The notes beneath the pieces are model-generated. The model was given only the letters and a program-made list of their open reading frames with translations. It was not told the DNA's origin and ran no database searches. Below, one piece after another: positions 8,486 through 18,032 of a DNA stretch of 64,000 bases. Source of the stretch: Bacteroides pyogenes (GTDB lineage: Bacteria > Bacteroidota > Bacteroidia > Bacteroidales > Bacteroidaceae). The position numbers and the translations under genes were made by a program. The stretch is from positions 182,311 to 246,310 of the forward strand of contig NZ_JACIDI010000003.1 of NCBI RefSeq assembly GCF_014196225.1, written 5' to 3'. Every line of letters begins with the position of its first letter. Positions within the stretch are counted from its first letter, which is position 1.

Positions 8486-10495
8486 ATGCAAAATGAAGAT
8501 GATTTAAGAGGACTTGCCAAAGTCATGGACTTTATGCGGGCAATCAGTATTTTATTTGTGGTAATCAACATCTACTGGTTTTGTTACCAGTCGATAGTAA
8601 ACTGGGGTATCAATATCGGTGTACTCGATAAGATATTATTAAACTTCCAGCGAACAGCAGGGCTATTTAGCCATATCCTGATAACGAAAGTATTTGCAGT
8701 GGTATTCCTTGCGTTGAGTTGTTTGGGGACAAAAGGAGTGAAGGAAGAAAAGGTAACATGGACAAAGATTTATGTTTTCCTTGTTATTGGTTTTATCCTG
8801 TTTTTCCTGAACTGGTGGATGCTGTATTTGCCATTACCGCTTTCGGCGAACGCTACATTTTATATCCTGTCAATGGCTGGCGGATATTTATGTTTATTGG
8901 TTGCCGGGGTATGGATGTCCCGGTTACTCAAAAACAATATGATGGATGATGTTTTCAATTTGGAGAACGAAAGCTTTATGCAGGAAACCCGCCTGATGGA
9001 GAATGAATATTCGGTGAATCTTCCATCACGTTTTTGGCATAAGAAGAAACAGCACAAGGGATGGATAAACGTGGTAAACCCGTTCCGGGCTACTATTGTG
9101 CTGGGAACTCCCGGTAGCGGTAAATCCTACGCAGTGGTAAATAATTACATTAAACAGCAGATAGAGAAGGGTTTTGCACTTTACTGTTATGATTATAAGT
9201 TCCCGGACTTATCGGAAATCGCATACAACCACCTGATGAACCATTCGGATGCTTATAAGATAAAGCCCACGTTCTATGTTATCAATTTTGACGACCCACG
9301 CCGAAGCCACCGATGTAACCCTATCAATCCGGCTTTTATGACAGATATATCGGATGCTTATGAATCGGCATACACCATTATGCTGAACCTGAACCGAAGC
9401 TGGATTCAGAAGCAAGGCGATTTCTTTGTGGAATCCCCGATTATCCTGCTGGCTGCGATTATTTGGTTTCTCAAGATATATAAGGGTGGAAAGTATTGCA
9501 CATTCCCGCACGCCATCGAGTTCCTGAACCGGAAGTATGCAGACACATTTGTTATTCTGACTTCCTACCCGGAGTTGGAAAACTATCTTTCTCCCTTTAT
9601 GGATGCGTGGGAATCCCAAGCCCAAGACCAGTTACAGGGGCAAATCGCATCGGCAAAAATCCCACTATCAAGAATGATAAGTCCGGCATTGTACTGGGTA
9701 ATGACAGGTGATGATTTTACACTGGATATAAACAACCCGGACGAACCGAAAATACTTTGTGTCGGTAACAATCCCGATAGGCAGAATATTTATTCCGCCG
9801 CTTTGGGACTGTACAACAGTCGTATAGTGAAGCTAATTAACAAGAAAGGACAGCTTAAAAGTTCGGTTATTATTGACGAGTTACCGACCATTTATTTCCG
9901 GGGATTGGATAACCTGATAGCTACTGCCCGTTCCAATAAAGTAGCAGTCTGTTTGGGCTTTCAGGATTATAGCCAGCTAACAAGGGATTATGGCGATAAG
10001 GAAAGTAAAGTAATCCAAAATACAGTTGGAAATATTTTTAGCGGTCAGGTTGTAGGAGAAACAGCAAAAACATTGTCAGACCGTTTCGGGAAAGTTTTGC
10101 AGAAACGTCAGTCTATGACAATCAACCGTCAGGATAAATCAACCTCAATCAGTACGCAGATGGATAGTTTGATACCTGCCAGTAAAATATCGAATCTTAC
10201 GCAGGGAATGTTTGTGGGTGCGGTCAGTGATAATTTCGATGAACGGATAGACCAAAAGATTTTCCATGCTGAAATCGTAGTGGATAACGAGAAGGTAAAG
10301 CGTGAAACAGCCCGCTATGAAAAGATACCGGAGATTATCGACTTCCGGGATGCAGATGGCAACGACCTGATGAAAGAGCAAATCCAGCTTAATTACGAGC
10401 GGATAAAGCAGGATGTTAAGCAGATTGTTATTGATGAAATGGAGCGCATCAAAAGCGACCCGGAGTTGCAGCATTTGGTGAAGAGTGAAGAGTAA
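8486..10495 (+). CDS. mobC: MobC type IV coupling protein (VirD4/TraG-like)
   Basis: This 669-residue protein couples the relaxosome to the secretion channel. Four hydrophobic segments lie in residues 17-145, then the ATPase domain with Walker A GTPGSGKS at 207-214 and a Walker B-like SSVIIDELPTIYFRG further on. The C-terminus holds the conserved DKESKVIQNTVGN segment. It closes the mobA-mobB-mobC set. Length and domain order are normal for Bacteroidales MobC. Confidence 0.92.
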   Translation: MQNEDDLRGLAKVMDFMRAISILFVVINIYWFCYQSIVNWGINIGVLDKILLNFQRTAGLFSHILITKVFAVVFLALSCLGTKGVKEEKVTWTKIYVFLVIGFILFFLNWWMLYLPLPLSANATFYILSMAGGYLCLLVAGVWMSRLLKNNMMDDVFNLENESFMQETRLMENEYSVNLPSRFWHKKKQHKGWINVVNPFRATIVLGTPGSGKSYAVVNNYIKQQIEKGFALYCYDYKFPDLSEIAYNHLMNHSDAYKIKPTFYVINFDDPRRSHRCNPINPAFMTDISDAYESAYTIMLNLNRSWIQKQGDFFVESPIILLAAIIWFLKIYKGGKYCTFPHAIEFLNRKYADTFVILTSYPELENYLSPFMDAWESQAQDQLQGQIASAKIPLSRMISPALYWVMTGDDFTLDINNPDEPKILCVGNNPDRQNIYSAALGLYNSRIVKLINKKGQLKSSVIIDELPTIYFRGLDNLIATARSNKVAVCLGFQDYSQLTRDYGDKESKVIQNTVGNIFSGQVVGETAKTLSDRFGKVLQKRQSMTINRQDKSTSISTQMDSLIPASKISNLTQGMFVGAVSDNFDERIDQKIFHAEIVVDNEKVKRETARYEKIPEIIDFRDADGNDLMKEQIQLNYERIKQDVKQIVIDEMERIKSDPELQHLVKSEE

Positions 10496-10534
10496 AAGCC
10501 TAACTTAATTTAATGATATTCGCTTTAATATTCG

Positions 10535-10542
10535 TATCTTTG
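10535..10542 (+). promoter_or_regulatory. -7 box of the methyltransferase cassette promoter
   Basis: TATCTTTG fits the Bacteroidetes -7 consensus TAnnTTTG, 20 bases before the methyltransferase start. A TTTA or TTAA about 21-22 bases upstream is a weak -33 match. It suggests the cassette is transcribed independently of the mob genes. Confidence 0.55.
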
Positions 10543-10561
10543 CAAAAAGTTATATTCATTA

Positions 10562-11647
10562 ATGGAGAAGAAAAAAGAAGCAACTGTAATAGACCTATTC
10601 TGCGGGATAGGCGGACTGTCGTATGGGTTTGTTGCAGAGGGATTTAATGTCATCGCTGGATATGACAATGACCCTACATGTAAGTTTGCTTTTGAGAGTA
10701 ATAATAAGGCTACATTTTATACGAAAGATATTACAGAATTAGAAGGTTCAGAGTTAGATGTTCTTTATGGGGATAATCTTAAAATTTTAGTAGGTTGCGC
10801 TCCATGTCAGCCCTTTTCGTCATATAGCTTTAAAGTTAAAGAAAAGGATGAAAAGAAGATGAATATGTTATACACCTTCTCTAGATTAGTTGAAGAAGTA
10901 GAACCTACCATAGTTTCTATGGAAAATGTTCCGCAATTAGCTGACATAAAGAAGAATACAATATTTAAAGATTTCTGTGAGAAATTGCAGTCTTTAGGGT
11001 ATCATGTCCATTATGAAGTAGTCTATTGTCCTGATTATGGAATACCTCAAACTCGTAAGAGATTAGTTTTATTAGCTTCTAAATTGGGAGATATAAAACT
11101 ATTACCTAAAACTCATAATTCTGAAAATTATGTTACTGTACGAGAAACGATAGCTAATTTGCCTGCCGTTAATGCAGGTGAATTTGACCCCAACGACCCT
11201 TTGCATCGAGCCAGAGCATTAAGCCCACTCAATATGAAGCGTATTCAGAACACAAAAGAGGGTGGTAGCTGGAAAGATTGGCCAGAAGAGTTATTGTTGG
11301 AATGCTATAAGAAAAAGAGTGGTAGGACATATGGTAGCGTATATGGCAGGATGAAGTGGAATGCTCCATCCCCAACCATGACCACACATTGTACAGGTTT
11401 AGGGAATGGTCGTTTTGGACATCCTGAGCAAAACAGAGCAATAACTTTAAGAGAAGCTTCCCTTTTGCAAACTTTCCCAATGGAATATAAATTCTATGAA
11501 AATATTGACAATTATAATCCGTCAATTATTTCACGTCAAATTGGGAACGCCGTGCCCCCAAAATTAGGACAAATTATCGCAGAGAGTATTAAGAATCATT
11601 TAATTGATAATAAAATATTGGACTATGGCAAAGAAAAAACTTCTTGA
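10562..11647 (+). CDS. DNA cytosine-5 methyltransferase
   Basis: This 361-residue enzyme should transfer a methyl group from S-adenosylmethionine to carbon 5 of cytosine. Motif I is DLFCGIGGLSYGF (11-23), motif IV is CAPCQPFSS with catalytic Cys82, motif VI is MENVPQ (120-125), motif VIII is QTRKR (163-167), and the C-terminal motif X is RQIGNAVPPKLG. The recognition domain (about 200-300) is of normal size. It has its own promoter box and overlaps the DUF262 gene by 23 bases. Base composition is more AT-rich than the flanking mob genes, which suggests separate acquisition. It is probably the protecting enzyme of a restriction-like system. Confidence 0.9.
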   Translation: MEKKKEATVIDLFCGIGGLSYGFVAEGFNVIAGYDNDPTCKFAFESNNKATFYTKDITELEGSELDVLYGDNLKILVGCAPCQPFSSYSFKVKEKDEKKMNMLYTFSRLVEEVEPTIVSMENVPQLADIKKNTIFKDFCEKLQSLGYHVHYEVVYCPDYGIPQTRKRLVLLASKLGDIKLLPKTHNSENYVTVRETIANLPAVNAGEFDPNDPLHRARALSPLNMKRIQNTKEGGSWKDWPEELLLECYKKKSGRTYGSVYGRMKWNAPSPTMTTHCTGLGNGRFGHPEQNRAITLREASLLQTFPMEYKFYENIDNYNPSIISRQIGNAVPPKLGQIIAESIKNHLIDNKILDYGKEKTS

Positions 11648-12695
11648 GCAACAAATACAGGATATTGAGCAACAAATAAGCACTGAAAGTATTCCGTATA
11701 TATATGATACAAAAGAGTATCCTGTTGAAGTTATTGTATCTAAATATAAAAAGGAGCAAATATTTGTACCTCATTATCAACGAAAATTTGTTTGGGATAA
11801 AAAACGCAAGTCCAAATTTATAGAATCTGTCTTTTTAGGAGTGCCAATCATGCCCTTTTTAGTTTCAATATCAGGAGACGAGGCGGAGTTAGAGATTATT
11901 GATGGTAGCCAACGAATACGAACTTTAGTCGAATATTTTGATGACCAACTAAAGTTAGCCGGATTAGAAAAACTGACCCATTTAAATGGTACATATTATA
12001 GTCAACTAACAACAACTCGGAGAAATAAATTCTTGTTACGGGATTTTAGATTTCATGTTGTTACTGATAATGCAACTCCTGATGTTCGGGCGGATATTTT
12101 CAATAGGATAAATACAACTCCCAAAAACTTGTCTTTTTCAGAAATAAGAAGGGGGGCATTACAAGGAGATTTCTATCAATTCGTATTAGAATGTGGACAA
12201 TTAGAACGTTTTCGGGCGGTTTGCCCTATCCCGCAGCCTAAAGCCGATAGAGGAGAGTATGAAGAACTGGCTTTGAGGTTTTTCGCATATTCTGAAAAAT
12301 ACAAGGAATTTAAACATGATGTTGCTCCTTTTTTAGATGATTTCGTTAAAGAGAAAAACTCAAAAGGATTTGACAGAGCATTGCTCACAACACAACTTAA
12401 TGATGTAATTTCTTTTGTGGAAAAATATTTTGAACCACCATACTTTGCCCGAAAAGGACGAGATAATGCAACACCTCGTGTCCGATTTGAAGCATTATCG
12501 GTTGGTGTTCATTTAGCACTCTCCCAAAAACCGGACTTAGAGCCATCTTATATGGAATGGCTATACTCATTGGAATTTAAAGAACATACAACATCTGATG
12601 CAAGCAACAATCAAGGGAAATTAGTTAGACGTATTGAATTTGTTAGAGATTGTCTATTGGATAATATCAAAAAAGACCAGCTTCACTATGATTGA
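11625..12695 (+). CDS. DUF262 (ParB-like/GmrS-type) protein
   Basis: This 356-residue protein carries the DUF262 hallmarks: YQRKFVWD (51-58) and IIDGSQRIRTL (91-101, the DGQQR-type motif), then FNRINTTPKNL. DUF262 proteins include GmrSD, BrxU and SspE, nucleases or nucleotide-driven sensors in phage defence. No C-terminal HNH domain (DUF1524) is seen, so nuclease activity may lie in the partner. The start is ATG 11625 (MAKKKLLEQQ); an upstream ATG at 11604 is less likely. It overlaps the methyltransferase and HEPN genes at both ends, so the three are probably made together. Confidence 0.85.
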   Translation: MAKKKLLEQQIQDIEQQISTESIPYIYDTKEYPVEVIVSKYKKEQIFVPHYQRKFVWDKKRKSKFIESVFLGVPIMPFLVSISGDEAELEIIDGSQRIRTLVEYFDDQLKLAGLEKLTHLNGTYYSQLTTTRRNKFLLRDFRFHVVTDNATPDVRADIFNRINTTPKNLSFSEIRRGALQGDFYQFVLECGQLERFRAVCPIPQPKADRGEYEELALRFFAYSEKYKEFKHDVAPFLDDFVKEKNSKGFDRALLTTQLNDVISFVEKYFEPPYFARKGRDNATPRVRFEALSVGVHLALSQKPDLEPSYMEWLYSLEFKEHTTSDASNNQGKLVRRIEFVRDCLLDNIKKDQLHYD

Positions 12696-13380
12696 AACTA
12701 GAGCAGAGTTTAATAAACGAATAAGTGAAATAGACTTGTATTTTAATACATTAAGTATTTTTGATAAAGGCAAATGTACTATTCAATGCAAGACTATTGA
12801 TGACCAAATATTGGAACAAGATATAGATGAAGAACTTACTCGCATATTAAAGGCAAATGGTTTTTTGCTATTGTATAATTTAATAGAATCTACAACTAGA
12901 AAGTCTATTGGGGCTATTTTCAATGCAATGCACACAGAGTCAATAACTTTTAAGCAGCTAACATTAGATTTGAGAAAGTTATGGTTTAATCAAAAAGTTA
13001 TAGATTTAAAGGAAGGTACATTTAGAGTAGATACTCTCAAAAAGATGTTACATGAATTAGCTGATGTAATATTAAATAATGAATTGCTTCATTTTAAAGC
13101 AGAATGTGTTAATATTAGTGGAAATATTGATGCTAGGGAACTTCGAGATATAGCAACTAAATTTGGCTTCACACAATCGCCCAATGGAGAAGAATTATTG
13201 ACGGTAAAAGATAAACGCAATAAATTAGCACATGGTGAAATGACATTTACAGAAATAGGAAGAGATTATTCTATCGGGGACTTAATAACCTTTAAAGATA
13301 AAACATACATATATTTGCAGGACGTATTAGCTAATATAGACACATATATAAACGAAAGCAAATATAAAGCTGAACCATAA
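12688..13380 (+). CDS. HEPN-family protein (MAE_28990/MAE_18760-like)
   Basis: This 230-residue, mostly helical protein resembles the HEPN group associated with DUF262. The diagnostic R-x4-H is RNKLAH (Arg177 to His182), the catalytic motif of HEPN RNases. A conserved NLIESTTRKSI lies near residues 64-74. Its ATG at 12688 lies inside the end of the DUF262 gene (8-base overlap), which excludes the longer frame from 12634. It is the last gene of the cassette, followed by a terminator. RNase activity is an inference from the motif. Confidence 0.75.
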   Translation: MIETRAEFNKRISEIDLYFNTLSIFDKGKCTIQCKTIDDQILEQDIDEELTRILKANGFLLLYNLIESTTRKSIGAIFNAMHTESITFKQLTLDLRKLWFNQKVIDLKEGTFRVDTLKKMLHELADVILNNELLHFKAECVNISGNIDARELRDIATKFGFTQSPNGEELLTVKDKRNKLAHGEMTFTEIGRDYSIGDLITFKDKTYIYLQDVLANIDTYINESKYKAEP

Positions 13381-13417
13381 TTACATTAAAGACATATAAC
13401 GCCATCCAAAGACAACT

Positions 13418-13454
13418 GCTGCCACCTTTCTAAAAACGGGGTGGCAGCTTTTTT
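13418..13454 (+). terminator. Rho-independent terminator of the defence-like cassette
   Basis: GCTGCCACC (13418-13426) pairs with GGTGGCAGC (13440-13448), followed by six T. It closes the methyltransferase-DUF262-HEPN cassette 38 bases after the last stop. Confidence 0.85.
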
Positions 13455-13509
13455 ATATCCCATACCTTTGATTTGACAATCAAATATTTACTTATTAAAA
13501 AATCAAAGT

Positions 13510-14997
13510 ATGGATGTAAATTCAAACAACAAGTCCGGCTCTGATGAACAGATGATGGACATTCTTCTTGTCTTTGACAAGGAAAAGAAAACAATTAATG
13601 CCGTAAAAGGTATTGATGAAAACGGGGAACTGCAAACCGTTCCGCCGAAGCAGGAACATAACAACGATTTCCTGAAAGTGGATAAGCAGGGTAACGCACT
13701 TGAAAATTTCTTGAAGAACTTTTTCAACCAACTAAAAGACCCAACCCGTTTCAGTTTCTTCAAAGTAGCACCCGAAGACACCGAACGGACAGTAAAAATC
13801 ATTCAGGAGAATATCAAGAACCCGACACCTGCTGCCGATGAAATGCTTGATGAAATCCGTATCGAGCCAAAAGAACCGAAACCGGAAGTTTCAAAGGAAT
13901 CCACTACACAGGAACAGAAGCCTGCTGATACGAATAAGTATTTCATCGACCCTAACAAAATCAACTGGGACGACCTGAAAAATCTGGGTATCACCAAAGA
14001 ACAGCTTGAAAAATCAAAGGCTTTAGAACCTATGCTGCGGGGATATAAGTCGCCTTCTACCTTTCCGATTGAAGCCAACTTCGGGTCAATGGTAATGAAA
14101 ACGGATGCCCGTCTTTCGTTCCGTCCGGACAGTGAAGGGAATGTAGTATTGGCTATTCATGGTATCCGTAAAGAACCGGAACTTGACCGTCCGTTCTTTG
14201 GACACCAATTTACCGATGAAGACAAAAAGAATCTCCGGGAAACCGGAAACATGGGTAGAATTGTTGATGTAAAAAACTACCGTACAGGTGAACTTGTACC
14301 TTCTTTTATCAGTATCGACAAACAGACTAATGAACTGGTATCCATGAAGGCTTCGTCCCTCAAACTCCCTGATGAAATAAAGGGCGTTAAGCTGGATGAA
14401 AAACAAAAAGCTGCACTGATGGAAGGTAAAGCGGTATTCCTTGAAAATATGATTTCCGCCAAGAATAAACCGTTTTCTGCCTTCGTTCAGGTCAATGCGG
14501 AAAAACGCAGCCTTGAATTTATCTTTCCCGAAAAAGAGCAAAAGCAAACCCAACAGCAGGGACAACAGCAGAGGAACGACCAGCCCGAAGGGGTGCGTAT
14601 TCCCAAATCTCTTGCAGGAGTGGAATTATCCGACAAACAGCAGGCTGATTTGCGGGCGGATAAAACCATCTATGTAAAAGGGCTAAAAGATAAAGAAGGT
14701 CAGGAATATAACGCCTATGTTAAGGTAAACCATGAAAAAGGAAAACTGGATTTCTACAAATTCAATCCTGACAAGGCGAAAGAGAAAGCCAAAGAAATAA
14801 CCCCTGCTAACGAACACAAAACACAGGTAGCGGTCAATTCCGAAGGCAAAACGAACGAAGCGACCAAGCATACGAAAGAACCTTTGAAGCCCGGACAGGC
14901 TACACCTACTGGGGAACAGAAGAAAAAGCGGGAAGAAAAGAAAGAAGAACAAAAACCCGACAAGCCTAAAAAGTCGCAAGGTCGCAAAATGAAATAA
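13510..14997 (+). CDS. DUF4099/DUF3945 ICE protein
   Basis: This 495-residue hydrophilic protein is of a type found next to topB in Bacteroidales ICEs. A DUF4099-like region covers about residues 140-225 (INWDDLKNLGITKEQLEKS). Two DUF3945-like repeats follow, near 290-345 and 365-425, each with a V(K/E)L(D/S)(E/D)KQ.A..MEGK or LRADK pattern. The last 70 residues are Lys/Glu/Pro-rich and probably disordered. Its function is unknown; a DNA-processing role with the downstream topoisomerase is likely. The start follows a short AT-rich leader with an inverted TTTGATT/AATCAAA. Confidence 0.8.
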   Translation: MDVNSNNKSGSDEQMMDILLVFDKEKKTINAVKGIDENGELQTVPPKQEHNNDFLKVDKQGNALENFLKNFFNQLKDPTRFSFFKVAPEDTERTVKIIQENIKNPTPAADEMLDEIRIEPKEPKPEVSKESTTQEQKPADTNKYFIDPNKINWDDLKNLGITKEQLEKSKALEPMLRGYKSPSTFPIEANFGSMVMKTDARLSFRPDSEGNVVLAIHGIRKEPELDRPFFGHQFTDEDKKNLRETGNMGRIVDVKNYRTGELVPSFISIDKQTNELVSMKASSLKLPDEIKGVKLDEKQKAALMEGKAVFLENMISAKNKPFSAFVQVNAEKRSLEFIFPEKEQKQTQQQGQQQRNDQPEGVRIPKSLAGVELSDKQQADLRADKTIYVKGLKDKEGQEYNAYVKVNHEKGKLDFYKFNPDKAKEKAKEITPANEHKTQVAVNSEGKTNEATKHTKEPLKPGQATPTGEQKKKREEKKEEQKPDKPKKSQGRKMK

Positions 14998-15025
14998 TTA
15001 TCAACCACAAAAATCCAATTATATA

Positions 15026-17107
15026 ATGATAGCAGTAATAGCAGAAAAGCCCAGTGTGGCAAGGGATATAGCCAACGTACTGGGAGCAACACAAAAGAAT
15101 GACGGGAACATTTCAGGTAACGGATACATCGTTACCTGGGCGTTCGGTCATTTGGTAGGACTTGCCATGCCTGATGCCTACGGAATCGAGAACTTCAGGC
15201 GGGAAAATTTACCTATACTACCGCAGTCGTTCCAGCTTATTCCCCGTCAGGTAAAAACCGACAAAGGATATAAGCCTGATAGCAGAACGGTTAAGCAACT
15301 CAAGATTATCAAAGAAGTATTCGACCAGTGCGAAAAGATTATCGTTGCGACTGATGCCGGAAGAGAAGGTGAACTGATATTTAGGTATATCTACCAATAT
15401 CTTGAGTGCCGGAAACCTTTCGTTCGCTTATGGATTAGCAGCCTGACGGATAAAGCCATCCGGGACGGATTACAGAATCTCAAGGACGGAACAATGTACG
15501 ACAACCTTTTCCGGTCGGCAAAGGCAAGAAGCGAAGCAGACTGGCTTATCGGCATTAATGCTTCCCAAGCATTAAGTATAGCTGCCGGAAGAGGGACATA
15601 TTCTTTGGGACGGGTACAGACACCCACGTTGGCGATGATATGTTCCCGTTACCTTGAGAATAAGAACTTCGTTCCACAGAAGTATTGGCAACTGAAATTA
15701 CAAACAGGGAAAGACAATATCGATTTTTCAGCCCTTTCAGAAGAAAAATTCGATAATCAGCAACCTGCCATCGACAAGCTGCAAATAATAAAGGATAGCG
15801 GTCAGGTGCAGGTTAAATCGGTAGAATGTAAGGAAGTGATACAAGAACCACCACTCTTGTACGACCTTACCACATTGCAAAAGGAAGCCAATACGAAACT
15901 TAATTTTTCAGCAAATAAAACGCTGTCCATTGCACAAAAACTGTATGAAGGCAAGCTGATTTCATACCCCCGTACCGGAAGCCGTTATATATCACAAGAC
16001 GTTTTCGAAGAAATACCGGAACGTATTTCCCTGCTGGAAACTTACGACCGATTTGTCGGCTACGCAAAATCAATGAATGGTAGCAATCTGAATCGGCGTT
16101 CGGTGGACGATAAGAAAGTTACCGACCACCATGCCCTGATTATTACCGAAAATAAGCCCGGCAGTTTACAGGCGGATGAACAGGCAATATATGAACTGGT
16201 TGCAGGAAGGATGCTGGAAGCTTTTTCGGAAAAGTGCGTCAAGGAAGTTACTTCAATTTCTCTCACCAGTGGCGAGAGTATTTTTGCAGTGAAAGGAACA
16301 GTAATAAAGTCTGCCGGATGGCGGGCTGTTTTCAACACCCAAGAAGAAGGCGAAGAAAATACCGTTTTGCCAGCACTAAAAGAAGAAGAGAATTTACCTC
16401 TCTCCGATATTGAGTTGCTGGAAAAGCAGACCAAGCCCAAACCGTTACATACGGAAAGTTCGTTGCTATCGGCTATGGAAAATGCAGGAAAGGAACTGGA
16501 AGATGCCGAACTGAAAGCCAGTATGAAGGATTCCGGTATCGGTACGCCAGCAACACGGGCAGCGATTATTGAAACTCTCTTTACCCGCCAGTATATTGTC
16601 AGGGAGAAGAAAGCCCTTGTACCGACCGAAAAAGGACTGGCGGTTTACGATATAGTCCGGGACAAGAAAATCGCTGATGTGGAAATGACTGGTATGTGGG
16701 AAAACGCATTATCCAAGATTGAAAGCGGGGAAATGAATCCCGACACCTTCCATAAAAGTACAGAAGTTCATGCTTCACAGATAACCAGCGAACTTTTAGG
16801 GGTGCAGCTCACCTTATCAACGCAGCAGGATTTAACCTGCCCGAAATGCGGGACAGGTCGGATCCTGCTGTATCCGAAAGTAGCAAAGTGTGATAATACT
16901 GATTGTGGGCTGGTTATCTTCCGAAACAAAAGCGATAAGCAATTAACGGATAAGCAGGTTACGGAACTGGTAACAGCGAAGAAAACAGGAGTGATAAAAG
17001 GTTTTAAGAGTAAAGCCGGAAAGCCCTTTGATGCTTCACTGGCTTTTGACGACCAGTTCAATGTGGTATTCGTTTTCCCTGAAAAGAAAGGGAAATCAAG
17101 GAAATAA
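15026..17107 (+). CDS. topB: DNA topoisomerase III (type IA)
   Basis: This 693-residue enzyme starts with the Toprim domain (MIAVIAEKPSVARDIANVLG; ATDAGREGE near residue 112-120). The active-site segment ISYPRTGSRYIS contains the catalytic Tyr at about residue 313. Near the C-terminus a Cys cluster (CPKCG, then CDNTDCG) looks like one zinc finger. ICE-borne topB is common in Bacteroidales and is thought to help process transferred or replicating DNA. It lies 28 bases after the DUF4099 gene and probably shares its transcript. Confidence 0.95.
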   Translation: MIAVIAEKPSVARDIANVLGATQKNDGNISGNGYIVTWAFGHLVGLAMPDAYGIENFRRENLPILPQSFQLIPRQVKTDKGYKPDSRTVKQLKIIKEVFDQCEKIIVATDAGREGELIFRYIYQYLECRKPFVRLWISSLTDKAIRDGLQNLKDGTMYDNLFRSAKARSEADWLIGINASQALSIAAGRGTYSLGRVQTPTLAMICSRYLENKNFVPQKYWQLKLQTGKDNIDFSALSEEKFDNQQPAIDKLQIIKDSGQVQVKSVECKEVIQEPPLLYDLTTLQKEANTKLNFSANKTLSIAQKLYEGKLISYPRTGSRYISQDVFEEIPERISLLETYDRFVGYAKSMNGSNLNRRSVDDKKVTDHHALIITENKPGSLQADEQAIYELVAGRMLEAFSEKCVKEVTSISLTSGESIFAVKGTVIKSAGWRAVFNTQEEGEENTVLPALKEEENLPLSDIELLEKQTKPKPLHTESSLLSAMENAGKELEDAELKASMKDSGIGTPATRAAIIETLFTRQYIVREKKALVPTEKGLAVYDIVRDKKIADVEMTGMWENALSKIESGEMNPDTFHKSTEVHASQITSELLGVQLTLSTQQDLTCPKCGTGRILLYPKVAKCDNTDCGLVIFRNKSDKQLTDKQVTELVTAKKTGVIKGFKSKAGKPFDASLAFDDQFNVVFVFPEKKGKSRK

Positions 17108-17167
17108 TCTGAAATTCCGTATCTTTACCACAGAAAATTCCATTATGAATAGATTTTATGCTATCAT

Positions 17168-17189
17168 AATTGAGGATTTTTGTGGTTAG
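17168..17189 (+). repeat. 22-bp motif, copy 2 (after topB)
   Basis: This matches 4269-4290 at 20 of 22 positions. Here it directly precedes, and by two bases overlaps, the stem of the downstream terminator. Confidence 0.6.
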
Positions 17190-17217
17190 CACCCGGTGGG
17201 GACATCGGGTGCTTTTC
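17188..17217 (+). terminator. Terminator after topB
   Basis: AGCACCCG (17188-17195) pairs with CGGGTGCT (17206-17213), followed by a short T tract. It separates topB from the DUF2971 gene, whose ATG is only 14 bases further, so it may also act as an attenuator for that gene. Confidence 0.7.
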
Positions 17218-17230
17218 ATAAAATAATTTT

Positions 17231-18025
17231 ATGGAAACAAAAAAGATAATAGTATCAGAGAAAACATTTGAAGAAATGGAACTTCCCGAAACAGTCTATA
17301 AATACCGTGTTTGGGACAATCCTTTTCATAAAACAATAATAACTAAGCAAGAAGTTTTTTTTGCTGCTCCCACTTCTTTTGAAGACCCATTAGACTGTAA
17401 GAACTTAATTCGCTATGATTTACTTACAGATGAAGATATTTATAGCTATTTTTTAATGGATTCAAAAGAAAAATATCCAGAGCGAACAAGACAGCAACAT
17501 CGGGCTTATGCAAGAGAATGGAGTAAGAAAACTCCTATGAATGATAAAAAGTATGTAAAAGAGAGAGTTGAGCAAGATTTCAAAGAGTATGATGAACGAT
17601 TTGGAGTTTTGAGCTTAACCGCCAATCCAACAAATAAAGCTATGTGGGAGAAGTATGCAAATAACCATAATGGTTTTGTGATAGGCTTTAATCCATTGAT
17701 AATGTTCCCATATTTAGGTGGCGGTGGTGCTGTATCATATTATGACGAACTGCCTATTATATTACCTCGTCCATGGCATTCATTTGAAGAACAACATAAC
17801 TATCAAATTTTCGCAAAACTTTCTAAATGGAGTTTTGAAGAAGAATATAGGACACATATATTTAGACCCGACCCCTTAACTATACAAGATAGAACTATAA
17901 AATTACCACCTGAAGCGATTACTAAAATAATCATAGGAAAGAATATGCCTCAAGAAAGTGTTGAAAATCTGATTGAATCAATTCCGGCAGAACTTTCTCA
18001 TGTGCAAATTGAGTATGAAAAATGA
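17231..18025 (+). CDS. DUF2971 protein
   Basis: This 264-residue protein fits DUF2971: YKYRVWDNPFHKTI at residues 20-33, FFAAPTSFEDPLDC near 40-54, then SLTANPTNKAMWEKYANNHNGFVIGF (about 117-143) and EEYRTH near the end. The family is scattered in mobile elements and defence islands with no settled biochemical role. It is AT-rich and lies behind a terminator or attenuator, so it looks like cargo. It converges with the reductase-like gene with seven bases between. Confidence 0.8.
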   Translation: METKKIIVSEKTFEEMELPETVYKYRVWDNPFHKTIITKQEVFFAAPTSFEDPLDCKNLIRYDLLTDEDIYSYFLMDSKEKYPERTRQQHRAYAREWSKKTPMNDKKYVKERVEQDFKEYDERFGVLSLTANPTNKAMWEKYANNHNGFVIGFNPLIMFPYLGGGGAVSYYDELPIILPRPWHSFEEQHNYQIFAKLSKWSFEEEYRTHIFRPDPLTIQDRTIKLPPEAITKIIIGKNMPQESVENLIESIPAELSHVQIEYEK

Positions 18026-18032
18026 AACAGCC

